Shown here piece by piece: positions 25,848-34,552 of a DNA stretch of 56,559 nt (positions are counted from its first letter, which is position 1; every line of letters starts with the position of its first letter). Below the pieces are notes generated by a model that saw only the letters and a list, made by a program, of their open reading frames with translations, did no database searches and was not told the DNA's origin. The DNA comes from CAZEYT01 sp964516295 (GTDB taxonomy: Bacteria > Verrucomicrobiota > Verrucomicrobiia > Chthoniobacterales > Terrimicrobiaceae), in contig CAZEYT010000007.1 in the NCBI GenBank assembly GCA_964516295.1, positions 1 through 56,559 of the forward strand, written 5' to 3'. The position numbers and the translations under genes were made by a program.

Positions 25848-26656
25848 GCCGCCCGCAGGACAGCTGCCGCACTTTCATCGAGCATCTCACGGCGGCGGAT
25901 TTCATCGAAGCGGTCAACGAGGTCTTCCGGCCGAAGGCGTCGTTTCTCTGCACCGGTGAAGTCAAAGGCGATGCGACCGCGGTGCATCATGACGATGCGG
26001 TCGCCGAGACTGGTCGCCTGCTGCATGGAGTGCGTAACCATCAACACCGTGAGTCCCGAGGCCTGCACGACTTCCTCCGTGAGGCGAATCACCTGATCCG
26101 CACTCTTGGGGTCCAGCGCCGCGGTGTGTTCGTCGAGCAACAAAAGTTTCGGTCGCAACCAGGTTGCCATCAGGAGCGTGAGGGCCTGCCGTTGGCCGCC
26201 GGAGAGGGAACCGATGGCATTGTCGAGCCGATCCTCCAAACCCATGCGAAGCGCGGCAATGCGATCCCGGAGCTCACCGCGCGACCGTCGGTTGAGTGCA
26301 GGCGCGAGTCCACGCACCAGACCCCGCCGGGCGGCGAGGGAAAAGTTTTCGGCAATGGAAAGATTCGGAGCGGTTCCGCTGAACGGATTTTGAAACACGC
26401 GGCCCACCCACGCAGAACGCCGGTGCTCAGGCCAGTTGGTGATGTCCGTCCCATCGAGAACCAGCCGCCCGGCATCGGGCAGAAAGGATCCTGCGATCCC
26501 GTTGAGCAGGGTCGATTTTCCGGATCCATTCATGCCGAGCAGCATGACCCACGAACCGTCGGCAACGCCCAAGTCGACTCCCTGGAGCGCGCGAACCTCG
26601 TTCACCGTGCCGGGATGAAAGGTTTTTCGAATGCCGGAAACTTCGAGCAGGTTCAT
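25838..26656 (-). CDS. ABC transporter ATP-binding protein
   Basis: A 272-residue ABC ATPase, last gene of the SBP-STAS-permease-ATPase operon. Walker A GMNGSGKST (41-49), Q-loop VFQNPFSG, signature LSGGQRQALTLLMA, Walker B LLLLDEHTAALD and the switch His in VTHSM are all present. It is of the kind that serves ABC_sub_bind/BMP-type permeases. The ATG at 26656 overlaps the permease stop (ATGA). An upstream ATG at 26887 lies in the permease gene and is rejected. Confidence 0.92.
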   Translation of the reverse strand: MNLLEVSGIRKTFHPGTVNEVRALQGVDLGVADGSWVMLLGMNGSGKSTLLNGIAGSFLPDAGRLVLDGTDITNWPEHRRSAWVGRVFQNPFSGTAPNLSIAENFSLAARRGLVRGLAPALNRRSRGELRDRIAALRMGLEDRLDNAIGSLSGGQRQALTLLMATWLRPKLLLLDEHTAALDPKSADQVIRLTEEVVQASGLTVLMVTHSMQQATSLGDRIVMMHRGRIAFDFTGAEKRRLRPEDLVDRFDEIRRREMLDESAAAVLRAAYV

Positions 26657-27579
26657 GTCGTGGCCGGGCTGCGTCGAAATCTTGCCAGCAGGCCCGGAAG
26701 GACCAGGGCGACAAAAACGAAGAAAGCCGTGATGAGTTTGAGGTCGTTCGGATTGAGTCCCCACCGGAGAGCGATGGCCACCAAGAGACGGAAGAGCACG
26801 GAGCCGATGATGGCCCCGGCGATGGCAAGCCCGAGGCTTCGGGACCCGGTGAGCGCCTCGCCAATGATCACGCTGGCCAATCCCCAAACGATCATACCGA
26901 TGCCCATCTGTGCGTCGGCGAAGCCTTGGTATTGGGCGAGGAGAGCGCCCGAAAGAGCCACAAGTCCGTTGGCCACGGCCAGGCCGAAGATTTTGTAACG
27001 GTCAACATTTCCACCGAGCGCCGTGACCATCTGGGCATTGTCGCCCGTGGCGCGCATGGCCGTTCCAGCCTGCGTGCGGAAAAAGAAGTAGAGGAGGCAG
27101 CCGACGGCCACGGCCATGAGAAACGATCCCGCCAAGACCGCGAGATCGGCCGAGGCGACGGGCCATCCGAAGACATCGACACGCGGGGTTCCGAGCAAGC
27201 CTTCTCCCAGCGCCCCGGCTTCGGCGGCGAGCGTCCGACCGTTCATGAGCGGGACGTTGCTCCGGCCCATCACATGCAGATTGATGGAATACAGAGCGGT
27301 CATCACCAGGATGCCCGAAAGCAACGAGTCGATTTTGAAGCGGGTGTGAATGACTCCGGTGACCGAGCCCGCGGCCATCCCGCCGAGCAGGGCGGCGAAA
27401 GTGGCGGTAAACGGATCCCAGCCCGCCACAATGCCGGTAGCCGCGATGGCTCCGCCAAGGGTGATGGAACCATCGGTCGTGATATCCGCCATGCCAAAAA
27501 TACGGAACGAGACCATGACCCCCATGGCCAGGACGGCGAGGATGAGGCCGATGGTGAAAGCGCCGATGAGCAGGGTCAT
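26653..27579 (-). CDS. ABC transporter permease (branched-chain/ABC_sub_bind type)
   Basis: A 308-residue membrane permease with about eight to nine hydrophobic helices (start MTLLIGAFTIGLILAVLAMG). The segment ADITTDGSITLGGAIAA and the EAA-like FFRTQAGTAMRATGDNAQMV are typical of permeases paired with ABC_sub_bind (PF04392) binding proteins. It overlaps the STAS gene's stop (ATGA at 27576) and the ATPase start, so the operon is translationally coupled. Substrate unknown; related systems move amino acids or small organics. Confidence 0.88.
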   Translation of the reverse strand: MTLLIGAFTIGLILAVLAMGVMVSFRIFGMADITTDGSITLGGAIAATGIVAGWDPFTATFAALLGGMAAGSVTGVIHTRFKIDSLLSGILVMTALYSINLHVMGRSNVPLMNGRTLAAEAGALGEGLLGTPRVDVFGWPVASADLAVLAGSFLMAVAVGCLLYFFFRTQAGTAMRATGDNAQMVTALGGNVDRYKIFGLAVANGLVALSGALLAQYQGFADAQMGIGMIVWGLASVIIGEALTGSRSLGLAIAGAIIGSVLFRLLVAIALRWGLNPNDLKLITAFFVFVALVLPGLLARFRRSPATT

Positions 27580-28754
27580 GTCAGCACCGGCGCGACCCAG
27601 CACGCCCCCCGGTAAAATTCACTCTCCCCCGCCCCGCCCGGCAGGCGCGGATCGGCCAGCAGGTGAAGAACCGATTGGATGTTTTTGGATTCAAAGAAGG
27701 TCGCCACGGTTTTGTCCGCCGCGATCCGCCCCTTTTGGAGCGGGCGATAGGGGAAGGCCGCCGCGTGGACGTGGGCAAAAATTTCCGACCCCATCGGCCG
27801 CAGCCACGCCTCCCACCGGGAGCCCGGTCGTGCCACGACCCCGGCCAGCAGGGCCGCACCATCGCGGAAAGCGCGTTCACTGGTGAATCCGAGCCGGTCA
27901 CGAATCGAGGGAAAAGAAAAGGGATCGGCAACCGGCGTCGCCGGAGAAACCTGAAGCGACGCCCCGACCAGTCCGGCCGTTTCGACGGCGGTGAGGAAAA
28001 GGACCGCATTGGCCTCGCCCAGACACGTCGCGGCCATCTCGGTGAGGCCGATCACGCGCGCCTCGCACGTGGCATCGAAGCGGAGCAAACGGGCGAACGT
28101 TCCCTCCCCGACGAGCCCGCTCGTCATCCAGACACTCGGTCGGAGTTCGCCTTCGGAAACAACGAAGTCCGGCCGATTGATTCCTCCGGGAGGGAGTTGT
28201 GCCGCCGCACCCTGCAAGGCGAGAAACTCGCCGAGGCGTGGTGCCGCTTCTTCGCGCGACGTTGCAAAAGCTCCGACACCGAGGCCGATGCGTTCGGGTG
28301 AAAACTCGACCGCAGCTCCCTCAGCGGCCTCCCACGGTGTGAGGCCGCCGACCCCCCGCAGGCTCATCCCGGCTCCCTCCATCGGAAACAGTTCCCATGC
28401 GGCACCGGCCGAAGCAAAGCGCTGACACTCCGCCGCTGCGTGCGAGGCCGTTTCCGACTTCTGCAAAATCGAGGTGAGTCCTGAGAGACGAAGAACCTCC
28501 GCCACCTGCACCGAAGGGCGTCGGATACAGAATGAGCCTTGGATGCCGAGGAGCTCTTTGTAGGTGAAAAGCAAAATTCCAAGGCCCGCGGAGCTGATGT
28601 ATTCCACCCCGGCCATATCGACCGTGATGTCATGGTTGCCCGAGCGAATGGCCTCCGTCAGCGCCCGCTCGACCGCCGCGCTCCATGTTGCGTCGAGGCG
28701 ACCGGAAAGCTCCACCACAAGGGTCCCGGGTTCATTTGTGGAGCGGATTTCCAT
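27576..28754 (-). CDS. STAS-domain protein with a long unknown C-terminal region
   Basis: A 392-residue protein in an ABC operon. Residues 1-110 form a STAS (anti-sigma-factor-antagonist) domain: LVVELSGRLDATW, ITVDMAGVEYISSAGLGILL (the phosphorylatable Ser region) and VAEVLRLSGLTSIL. The remaining ~280 residues match no family I know; they contain WMTSGLVGEGTFARLLRFDA and EANAVLFLTAVETAGLVGAS, and look like a soluble mixed alpha/beta domain. By analogy with MlaB in the Mla system, the STAS part may control the transporter, but that is inference. The gene ends in ATGA overlap with the permease. Start ATG 28754 follows the SBP stop by 7 bases. Confidence 0.75.
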   Translation of the reverse strand: MEIRSTNEPGTLVVELSGRLDATWSAAVERALTEAIRSGNHDITVDMAGVEYISSAGLGILLFTYKELLGIQGSFCIRRPSVQVAEVLRLSGLTSILQKSETASHAAAECQRFASAGAAWELFPMEGAGMSLRGVGGLTPWEAAEGAAVEFSPERIGLGVGAFATSREEAAPRLGEFLALQGAAAQLPPGGINRPDFVVSEGELRPSVWMTSGLVGEGTFARLLRFDATCEARVIGLTEMAATCLGEANAVLFLTAVETAGLVGASLQVSPATPVADPFSFPSIRDRLGFTSERAFRDGAALLAGVVARPGSRWEAWLRPMGSEIFAHVHAAAFPYRPLQKGRIAADKTVATFFESKNIQSVLHLLADPRLPGGAGESEFYRGACWVAPVLT

Positions 28755-28761
28755 GCCGACG

Positions 28762-30750
28762 TTACTCCTTGATGACCTTTTCCATTTCGTCGAGCAAGGC
28801 GGAAGGAATTTCCATGCCGACCGCGCGGGCGTTCGGAAGACTGGCCGAGGTGGTAATGCGAGGCGCGGGTTGAATGGGAATTCCAGCTGGTGATTCTCCC
28901 TCGAGAATCCGCCGGATGAGCCCGGCCGCCGCTTCCCCTCCAACTTCGTAATCCCGACCCATGGCTACCGCCGCGCCGAGAGGAACAGTAGTGCTGTTCA
29001 GCGAAAAAAGAGGTTTGCGCACCTGGCGGGCGGCGCGTGTGATCGCAGTGAAGCCGCCGCTCGTGAGATTGTCCGAGATTTGCACGATGGCATCGATCGG
29101 CTTGCCGGCAAGCGACATCGCCGCGTCCGCCAGCTCGCCCGGCGTGGCCACGGCAACGGTCTCGACGACGATTCCGCGTTTGGCGGCCTCCGCGAGCAGC
29201 AAATCGCGGAGATCCACGGAGTTTGCCTCAGCCGGACAATAGAGCGTTCCGATGCGGCGGATCCTAGGAAAATGTTTCGCCAGCATGTCGAGGATTTCCC
29301 CGGCCGGGGCCAGGACGGTCACGCCGGTGAGATTCTCGGGATGTTCCTCGTAAGACGTCGCAGCACCGGCCGCCATGGGATTGGCAACCATGGCGAAGAC
29401 GACTTTCTGATCTCGCATTTTCTGCACGACCGTCTGGAGCGAAGGGGTCGAAAGCGGCACAAGAACATCCGGCTTTTCCGCGATGGCAGCTTCGACCAAA
29501 CCGTTGAGCGCCGCCATGTCGCCCTGGGCATTGCGGACGCGAACGGTATAGTCCACGCCCTCCTTCCACGGCCATGCCGCCATGCCCTTGCGCAATCCCG
29601 CCAGCGTTTCCTCGGCCGGGAGTGATTCGTTGAAACAGATCACCTGAATGTTCCATGGTTTGCCCGCCGGTGGCCGGGCCGCCGCCTTGCGCGAAGGTTC
29701 ACGAACGTTGCCGTCAGGTCCGATCAGAGTCTGGGCTCGCGTTTTTATCGCTTCCGGCACCGTCCAACCCTTCGCGGCAAAGCGCGCGATCGCCTGTTCG
29801 TTGATGACCAGCGACTCGGGCATAAAATTTGTGATCGGCACGGTCGCCGGATCACGACCAGAGAGGATTTCCGCGGCCAACTGCCCGGCTTTTTTTCCGA
29901 CCTCGAAATAGTCCGCTCCGAGATCAAAAATCGCCCCCTTTTTGGCATTGGGAGGAATGACCGTGAAGACCGGGATCCCGGCGCGGCCGGCGGTCTGAAT
30001 CACCGCCTCGGACGCCACCAGGACGGTGACGTCGCCGATGATGAAGACCGCCTCCGATCCCCGGGCGGCAACGGCCCCGGTCGCCTCCGCGACCCCGGAG
30101 GAATTGTCGACGGTGGCTTCCTCCAGCGCGATCCCGAGCTCCGCGCAGGCGTTCCGGACGATGGTCATCTGAGCCAGGGAATTGGCCTCCGAGGCATTGA
30201 AAACAACCCCGATGCGTTTGAGCGTCGGGTTGAGTTCCCGGGCGACAAGAAGCGCCTCACGAATGGGCTGCATGGTGCCATAGCCGGCCATCCAAGCCGG
30301 GTGATCGAGCGGGTTTTCCTTGGAAATCCCAACGCCGGTCGCGCTGGGATCGGTAACCAAAGCAAAGACATGGTTTTTCCGGGTCTGGCGGTTGGCATTC
30401 GCGACCGCCTGCAGGGACGGCGTGCTCACGGTGAAGAGAAGGTCGGAATCCCCGCTCGCCATGTCGCGGGCGACGGTATTGGACGTGGCTGCATCGCCCT
30501 CGGCATTGAAGCGCCGAAGTTCGAGCGTTTTGCCCGGCACATAGCCACCTTCGGCCAAGCCGGCAAGGACGCCCGAGACGCCTTCCTCCAAAATCGCCTG
30601 CGAGGCGTGTTGGAGAAGTGTCACTTTCGGCAACGCCCCAGCCCGCGGGGCCGCTTCTGTCCGGGACCCAAGATCGGAGAGCAACAAAACGGCTGCCGAA
30701 GCCGCAATGAGGAAAAGCCCGAGGAAGAGCCTCTGAATGATGACCGGCAT
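28762..30750 (-). CDS. Tandem-duplicated ABC transporter substrate-binding protein
   Basis: A 662-residue exported protein with an N-terminal signal/anchor (LFLGLFLIAASAAVLLL). Two ABC_sub_bind-like domains follow, about residues 40-335 and 365-645. Each has the same landmarks: KTLELRRFNAEGD versus DYTVRVRNAQGD, DLLFTVSTPSLQAV versus DVLVPLSTPSLQTV, FALVTDPSATG versus FAMVANPMAAG, and RIGVVFNASEANS versus RIGTLYCPAEANS. The duplication is real gene fusion, since the copies are diverged. First gene of the operon, starting next to the proposed origin region. Two binding sites on one polypeptide might raise capture rate or bind different ligands. Confidence 0.88.
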   Translation of the reverse strand: MPVIIQRLFLGLFLIAASAAVLLLSDLGSRTEAAPRAGALPKVTLLQHASQAILEEGVSGVLAGLAEGGYVPGKTLELRRFNAEGDAATSNTVARDMASGDSDLLFTVSTPSLQAVANANRQTRKNHVFALVTDPSATGVGISKENPLDHPAWMAGYGTMQPIREALLVARELNPTLKRIGVVFNASEANSLAQMTIVRNACAELGIALEEATVDNSSGVAEATGAVAARGSEAVFIIGDVTVLVASEAVIQTAGRAGIPVFTVIPPNAKKGAIFDLGADYFEVGKKAGQLAAEILSGRDPATVPITNFMPESLVINEQAIARFAAKGWTVPEAIKTRAQTLIGPDGNVREPSRKAAARPPAGKPWNIQVICFNESLPAEETLAGLRKGMAAWPWKEGVDYTVRVRNAQGDMAALNGLVEAAIAEKPDVLVPLSTPSLQTVVQKMRDQKVVFAMVANPMAAGAATSYEEHPENLTGVTVLAPAGEILDMLAKHFPRIRRIGTLYCPAEANSVDLRDLLLAEAAKRGIVVETVAVATPGELADAAMSLAGKPIDAIVQISDNLTSGGFTAITRAARQVRKPLFSLNSTTVPLGAAVAMGRDYEVGGEAAAGLIRRILEGESPAGIPIQPAPRITTSASLPNARAVGMEIPSALLDEMEKVIKE

Positions 30751-31016
30751 TTTAGATTCCGTCCGGCCCAGCTCCTTTATTCACAGCGTTAAAGAAGAAC
30801 TTCATTTTTTGAAAGACCCTCTCTTCTTCTTAAGGTTGTGAACAAGTGGTCGAATGGATGTTCCTCGCTTTATCCATCGGTGTTCCACGGCGAAGGAGGG
30901 TTGTGAACAGATTTGGACTTCGCGGAAACCGGGACCAACAAATTCCCGAAACGGCCGGGTTTTTGGTGGAAGACAACAGCCATGCCCAACTTATTCACAA
31001 ATCATTCGCGAAGCGA
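30751..31016. other. Candidate chromosomal replication origin (oriC)
   Basis: A 266-bp gap between two genes holds a cluster of DnaA-box-like 9-mers: TTATTCACA at 30777-30785 and 30991-30999 (+), TGTGAACAA at 30837-30845 and TGTGAACAG at 30902-30910 (reverse orientation), plus the weaker TTATCCATC at 30870. The 11-mer GGTTGTGAACA occurs twice (30834, 30899). Between box 1 and box 2 (about 30786-30833) the DNA is clearly AT-rich in a GC-rich genome, fitting an unwinding element. Two parS sites lie 9.2 kb away. No dnaA or dnaN gene is adjacent. The region also must hold the promoter of the ABC operon. Confidence 0.6.
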
Positions 31017-31535
31017 TCAGTTCGAATACTGTCCAATAATGACGCTGGTGAAGGCTGAGTCTTTGACAGTGGCCTGACCTTTGATGGTGGATTGGGTGCG
31101 ACCGGAAATCTGGCGGAGGCTCAGCACGCGAGCCTGGCCGGCGTTAAAGGGTCCGGACGCCTCGAAAACACGACGGGTGAAGCGACGAAGGCCGGCCTCC
31201 ACCCCTTCGCTCAGTGTGATGGAGAGTTCGATGTCGCTGCTACCGAGCCGGCCGATGACGTCGGCGCGGGAATTCGACAAGCGCGTCGCCGAGGCAAACC
31301 GCTGGCCCGGATTCACCGGGAGGCTCTGGGCAAAGACGACGTAGCCGCCTTTTAGGTAGGAGACATTCGTCAGGGTGCGGTCACCGTCGGAGATCTCCGC
31401 GAGGGAAACATTGGCCAGGGCGTCATCGAGCTCGGCGACCGTCTTTACTTCTGGAAACTGGATGATGGCGAGGTCAAGTTGACCGGCGAAAAGTGAAACA
31501 CTGGAAAACAACAGGGCGGCGATGATGGTGCGCAT
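31017..31535 (-). CDS. Secreted protein of unknown function
   Basis: A 172-residue protein with signal peptide MRTIIAALLFSSVSLFAGQ. The mature part contains IIQFPEVKTVAELDDALAN and a beta-rich segment LKGGYVVFAQSLPV, then RTQSTIKGQATVKDS. No family recognised. It is divergent from the alpha/beta hydrolase gene; its 3' end borders the proposed origin region. Likely periplasmic. Confidence 0.65.
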   Translation of the reverse strand: MRTIIAALLFSSVSLFAGQLDLAIIQFPEVKTVAELDDALANVSLAEISDGDRTLTNVSYLKGGYVVFAQSLPVNPGQRFASATRLSNSRADVIGRLGSSDIELSITLSEGVEAGLRRFTRRVFEASGPFNAGQARVLSLRQISGRTQSTIKGQATVKDSAFTSVIIGQYSN

Positions 31536-31569
31536 GGAATCCGGCTATTCCTGCGCGGCGGAAAAAGCA

Positions 31570-32412
31570 ATGCCATTCGCATGGGAGAGTCTCGACGGAG
31601 AATCCTCCATGGCGCTGGCTTGGGAAGTCCCAGCCCCGCGCGCCGTCGTGATCGGCGTCCACGGCCTGAGTGGCGCCGCCGAGCAGTTTTCTCCTCTCGG
31701 CCATGCGTTGCCGCGAGTTTCTCTTTACGCGGTCGAGCTGCGCGGGCAGGGAAATGACTCGAATCCCGCGCGGCGTGGCGCGATCCTCGACGTGCCGTCG
31801 CAACTTCGTGCTCTGGACCTTTTCATCGAGGTCGTCCGCAGAAAAGTCCCCGGTGTCCCGATTTTCCTTCTTGGTGAAAGTATGGGAGCTCTCTTGGTCG
31901 CAGCCCATGCCGCCGAGCGTCCGGATTCTCCGGTGGCGGGAGTCATCCACTCGGTTCCCGTCGTCGCGTTGAAAACGGAAGTGCCGCGCTTGGTGCGCGA
32001 CGGAGTGCGCTGGATCGGGCGGGTCGCGCCGCAACTGCGGTGTCCGCCCTCAATTTTCGTGAACGGGCGTCGTTTCTCCCCGCCGCTGACCCGCGACCGG
32101 GCGTATCAGGACAGCCTTCGAGAGCGTCCGCATCACCTTCGTGTTTTTACGTTTCGGTTTCTTTCCGAGTTGGGCGACCTCATTGCCGCGAGTCCCGACA
32201 CTGGCGGGCGTCATCGGAAACCCTGTCTCACCCTCGCGGCCGGAAAGGATTGCTTTGTTCGGGCGGAGCAAATCCAGTCCTGGCACGACACGCTGGCGGC
32301 GGCTGACAAAACGCTTTTTGTTTATCCCGACGCCTATCATCTTCTTTGGCACAACTGGGAATGCGACCGAGTGATCGCCGACCTGCGGGCATGGATCGAC
32401 GCGCGGGTTTGA
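31570..32412 (+). CDS. Alpha/beta hydrolase (monoacylglycerol lipase-like)
   Basis: A 280-residue serine hydrolase. The nucleophile elbow is GESMG (Ser104), preceded by HGLSGAAEQFSPLG (oxyanion HG motif). The acid is probably the Asp in LAAGKDCFV and the base the His in YPDAYHLLWH. The pattern fits Hydrolase_4 (monoglyceride lipase/lysophospholipase) enzymes, likely cytosolic. ATG 31570 is preferred to the in-frame ATG at 31522, which overlaps the divergent signal-peptide gene. Confidence 0.82.
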   Translation: MPFAWESLDGESSMALAWEVPAPRAVVIGVHGLSGAAEQFSPLGHALPRVSLYAVELRGQGNDSNPARRGAILDVPSQLRALDLFIEVVRRKVPGVPIFLLGESMGALLVAAHAAERPDSPVAGVIHSVPVVALKTEVPRLVRDGVRWIGRVAPQLRCPPSIFVNGRRFSPPLTRDRAYQDSLRERPHHLRVFTFRFLSELGDLIAASPDTGGRHRKPCLTLAAGKDCFVRAEQIQSWHDTLAAADKTLFVYPDAYHLLWHNWECDRVIADLRAWIDARV

Positions 32413-32446
32413 ATAGACCGCGGAGCGGTGCGTTCCATGAACAGGA

Positions 32447-32761
32447 ATGCGCACGATTTTCCCGACCTCCCGACCCGTCGTCCCAAAATTTCTCGCGACC
32501 TTGGCGACCTTGGTCTGCCTGTCTGTCCCGGCCGTCGCAGCCGAAGCTGAGTCGGTGGTTCTCGCGACCGGCTATGCCACCGCTTTCCAGCAAATCGCGC
32601 GTCCCACGGCCTCCATCATCTATTTGAACGAAGCCGACAGCGAAGTGATCTCGAACATCCGGGACGTCACGGCGAGCGGCGGTGTTTTGGTCGTTCGCCT
32701 GCGCGATGGGACGCGCCAGGCGCTCGACCCGGCGCGCATCGTGCGCATGACGGCACCGTGA
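32447..32761 (+). CDS. Small exported protein of unknown function
   Basis: A 104-residue protein with a likely signal peptide (FLATLATLVCLSVPAVA, cleavage around residue 31). The mature ~70 residues include ASIIYLNEADSEVISNIRDV and LVVRLRDGTRQALDPARIV, suggesting a small beta-rich domain. No family recognised. It ends where the convergent lipoprotein gene ends. Confidence 0.6.
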   Translation: MRTIFPTSRPVVPKFLATLATLVCLSVPAVAAEAESVVLATGYATAFQQIARPTASIIYLNEADSEVISNIRDVTASGGVLVVRLRDGTRQALDPARIVRMTAP

Positions 32762-33316
32762 TCAGAGCAGGGATTTGATCCAGCGAATGCCGGCTCCCAA
32801 CACGGGAACATGCTCGAAAAACCCGGCGGTCGAATCCCAGAAATCCTGGTGAAAAACAATCCGACCCTGCGCGTCATAGCGCACCTGCGTCATGCCGATG
32901 GTGCGGATGGTCGTTTTGGAGTTTTGGAACCGGACATCCATGACCCAGCGGATGTAGTAGTTGTCGCCCGACCGCGCCACATCGAGCACGGTGGCGCTGA
33001 CGAGATCGGTGCTCTTGGCGACTTTCGTGAAGTAGTCTTCGATGGCCGGAACGCCGCGCACGGTTTTGAGCGTGTCATTGAACCACGCGTCCGGCGCGTA
33101 AAGATCGCGAATCTGGGTGCGGACGGCCTCCTCGGTCACATTGCCGAAAAACGTCTTGAAGCGGGCGATGGCGGCCGCCTCCTGCGAGCTGGTGAGGACG
33201 ACGCCCGGGGTGGCTTTTTCGGCCGCCAGGTAATCCTCGACCGGGTTGGCCGCCGGGCGCGAGGCGCAACCGGCGAAAGTGAGCAGAAGAGCGGCAAAGA
33301 GCGGCAGAGATTTCAT
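32762..33316 (-). CDS. NTF2/SnoaL-like lipoprotein
   Basis: A 184-residue lipoprotein; the signal ends in a lipobox-like LTFAGC (Cys17). The mature part has the cone-shaped SnoaL/NTF2-like pattern: LYAPDAWFNDTLKTVRGVPA, IEDYFTKVAKST, YYIRWVMDVRF, and RIVFHQDFWDS. Such domains bind small hydrophobic ligands or act as isomerases; here membrane anchoring suggests an envelope role. It is coupled to the upstream monooxygenase gene through a TGATG overlap. Confidence 0.75.
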   Translation of the reverse strand: MKSLPLFAALLLTFAGCASRPAANPVEDYLAAEKATPGVVLTSSQEAAAIARFKTFFGNVTEEAVRTQIRDLYAPDAWFNDTLKTVRGVPAIEDYFTKVAKSTDLVSATVLDVARSGDNYYIRWVMDVRFQNSKTTIRTIGMTQVRYDAQGRIVFHQDFWDSTAGFFEHVPVLGAGIRWIKSLL

Positions 33317-34452
33317 CAGATCGGTGTATTGAGACTGCGGGCGATGTTTTTGACCAGCGAATCCAACGTGGCCATTTTCAAAAACTGATCGCGGGTCCAG
33401 ACCAGGGGCGCGGATTCGGTGGACATCCAGACAGCCAGCTTGCGGGACTCGTCCTGCGCGGCCTCGGCGCGGTGGCGACGACGTTTCTCGTAAAGATCGA
33501 GCGCCTTGGGCAGGAACTCTGCATCGGTGCGGGAGAGTTCATCGGCCATCACCGCGGCGGATTCCAGCGCCATGGAAGCACCGACTCCGGCGGTCGGGAG
33601 AAAGGCACAGGCGGCGTCGCCGAGAAGTGCCACGCGTTTGTGACACCAGCGGTGACTCCGGTAATCGCTCAGATTCCAAAAAAACAGCTCCGACGTGTCG
33701 GCCGGAAAATCCGCGACGACCTCGGCTGCGCCGCCGCCCAACGCGGAAAAAATCTCGCGGACGCGAAGTCCGTTTTTTCCCACAGCGTCGGGTCCGATCA
33801 GGTCGCGCGGCCCGGCGACGATGGCTCCGACAGCGGTCGGGGTGGGATAGAGACCCACAAACCGCCCACGTCCCCAAAACTCCCGCACCGTGTCGCGCGC
33901 GGCCTCAACCTTTGTCCACCAAAGCCAGAGTCCCCAGCCGGTTTCGTGATCCGCCTCCTCGCCGAAGGTGATCCGCCGGGTTTTCGAGTGAATGCCATCC
34001 GCTCCGATGACCGCGTCGAATGTGGCTTTTGAACCGTCGTGGAACCGAACGGCGACGCGGTGGCCGATTTGCTCAAGATGTTCCAGGGAGGTTCCGGCCC
34101 GCAGTGGCACATCCGGAGCAGCCGCCCGCAGGATTTCGAGGAGGTCTTTGCGGAGAATCTGTCCGGTGTAGCCAAATTCGGTGCTGAGGCCGCGAACATC
34201 GAATTCGTGCAGGAGGTCGCCGTGACCGTTGTGAACCGAATAGGTATGAAAGGGCGAGCTGGCCGCCCGGAATTTTTCAAAAACCCCGAGACCGTGAAGA
34301 ACCCGGCTTCCCATCGGGTAAAGCGTGAGCATGTAGCCCGCATGCCGGAAGTCGGGCGCACGATCGACCACCGTGCATCCGATGCCGCGTTGCCTGAGGA
34401 GGGCCGCCAGGGCCAGCCCGCCGATTCCCGCGCCGACGATGAGAATTTCCAT
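33316..34452 (-). CDS. FAD-dependent monooxygenase (aromatic hydroxylase-like)
   Basis: A 378-residue flavoprotein of the p-hydroxybenzoate-hydroxylase-like superfamily. The N-terminal dinucleotide fold is MEILIVGAGIGGLALAALL; the DG motif appears as AVIGADGIHSKTR; the second FAD motif is LLGDAACAFLPTAGVGASMA. Substrate is unknown; such enzymes hydroxylate aromatics or polyketides using NAD(P)H and O2. The ATG at 34452 is preferred over 34488 since it starts the first beta strand. The stop overlaps the lipoprotein start (TGATG), so the two probably work together. Confidence 0.85.
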   Translation of the reverse strand: MEILIVGAGIGGLALAALLRQRGIGCTVVDRAPDFRHAGYMLTLYPMGSRVLHGLGVFEKFRAASSPFHTYSVHNGHGDLLHEFDVRGLSTEFGYTGQILRKDLLEILRAAAPDVPLRAGTSLEHLEQIGHRVAVRFHDGSKATFDAVIGADGIHSKTRRITFGEEADHETGWGLWLWWTKVEAARDTVREFWGRGRFVGLYPTPTAVGAIVAGPRDLIGPDAVGKNGLRVREIFSALGGGAAEVVADFPADTSELFFWNLSDYRSHRWCHKRVALLGDAACAFLPTAGVGASMALESAAVMADELSRTDAEFLPKALDLYEKRRRHRAEAAQDESRKLAVWMSTESAPLVWTRDQFLKMATLDSLVKNIARSLNTPI

Positions 34453-34552
34453 ACGACAAAAAGACAGTCCGATCATGTCACAGACCATCCGGGCACGCGA
34501 GGGAGGAATTTGGTTCGACTCCCGCCCGGGGGGAGCGCATCATCGGAGCGTT

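Noticed and set aside
28762..30750. Tandem binding-protein domains as an assembly duplication
   Set aside because: The two halves share motifs but are strongly diverged in sequence, so they are an old gene fusion, not a copy artefact.
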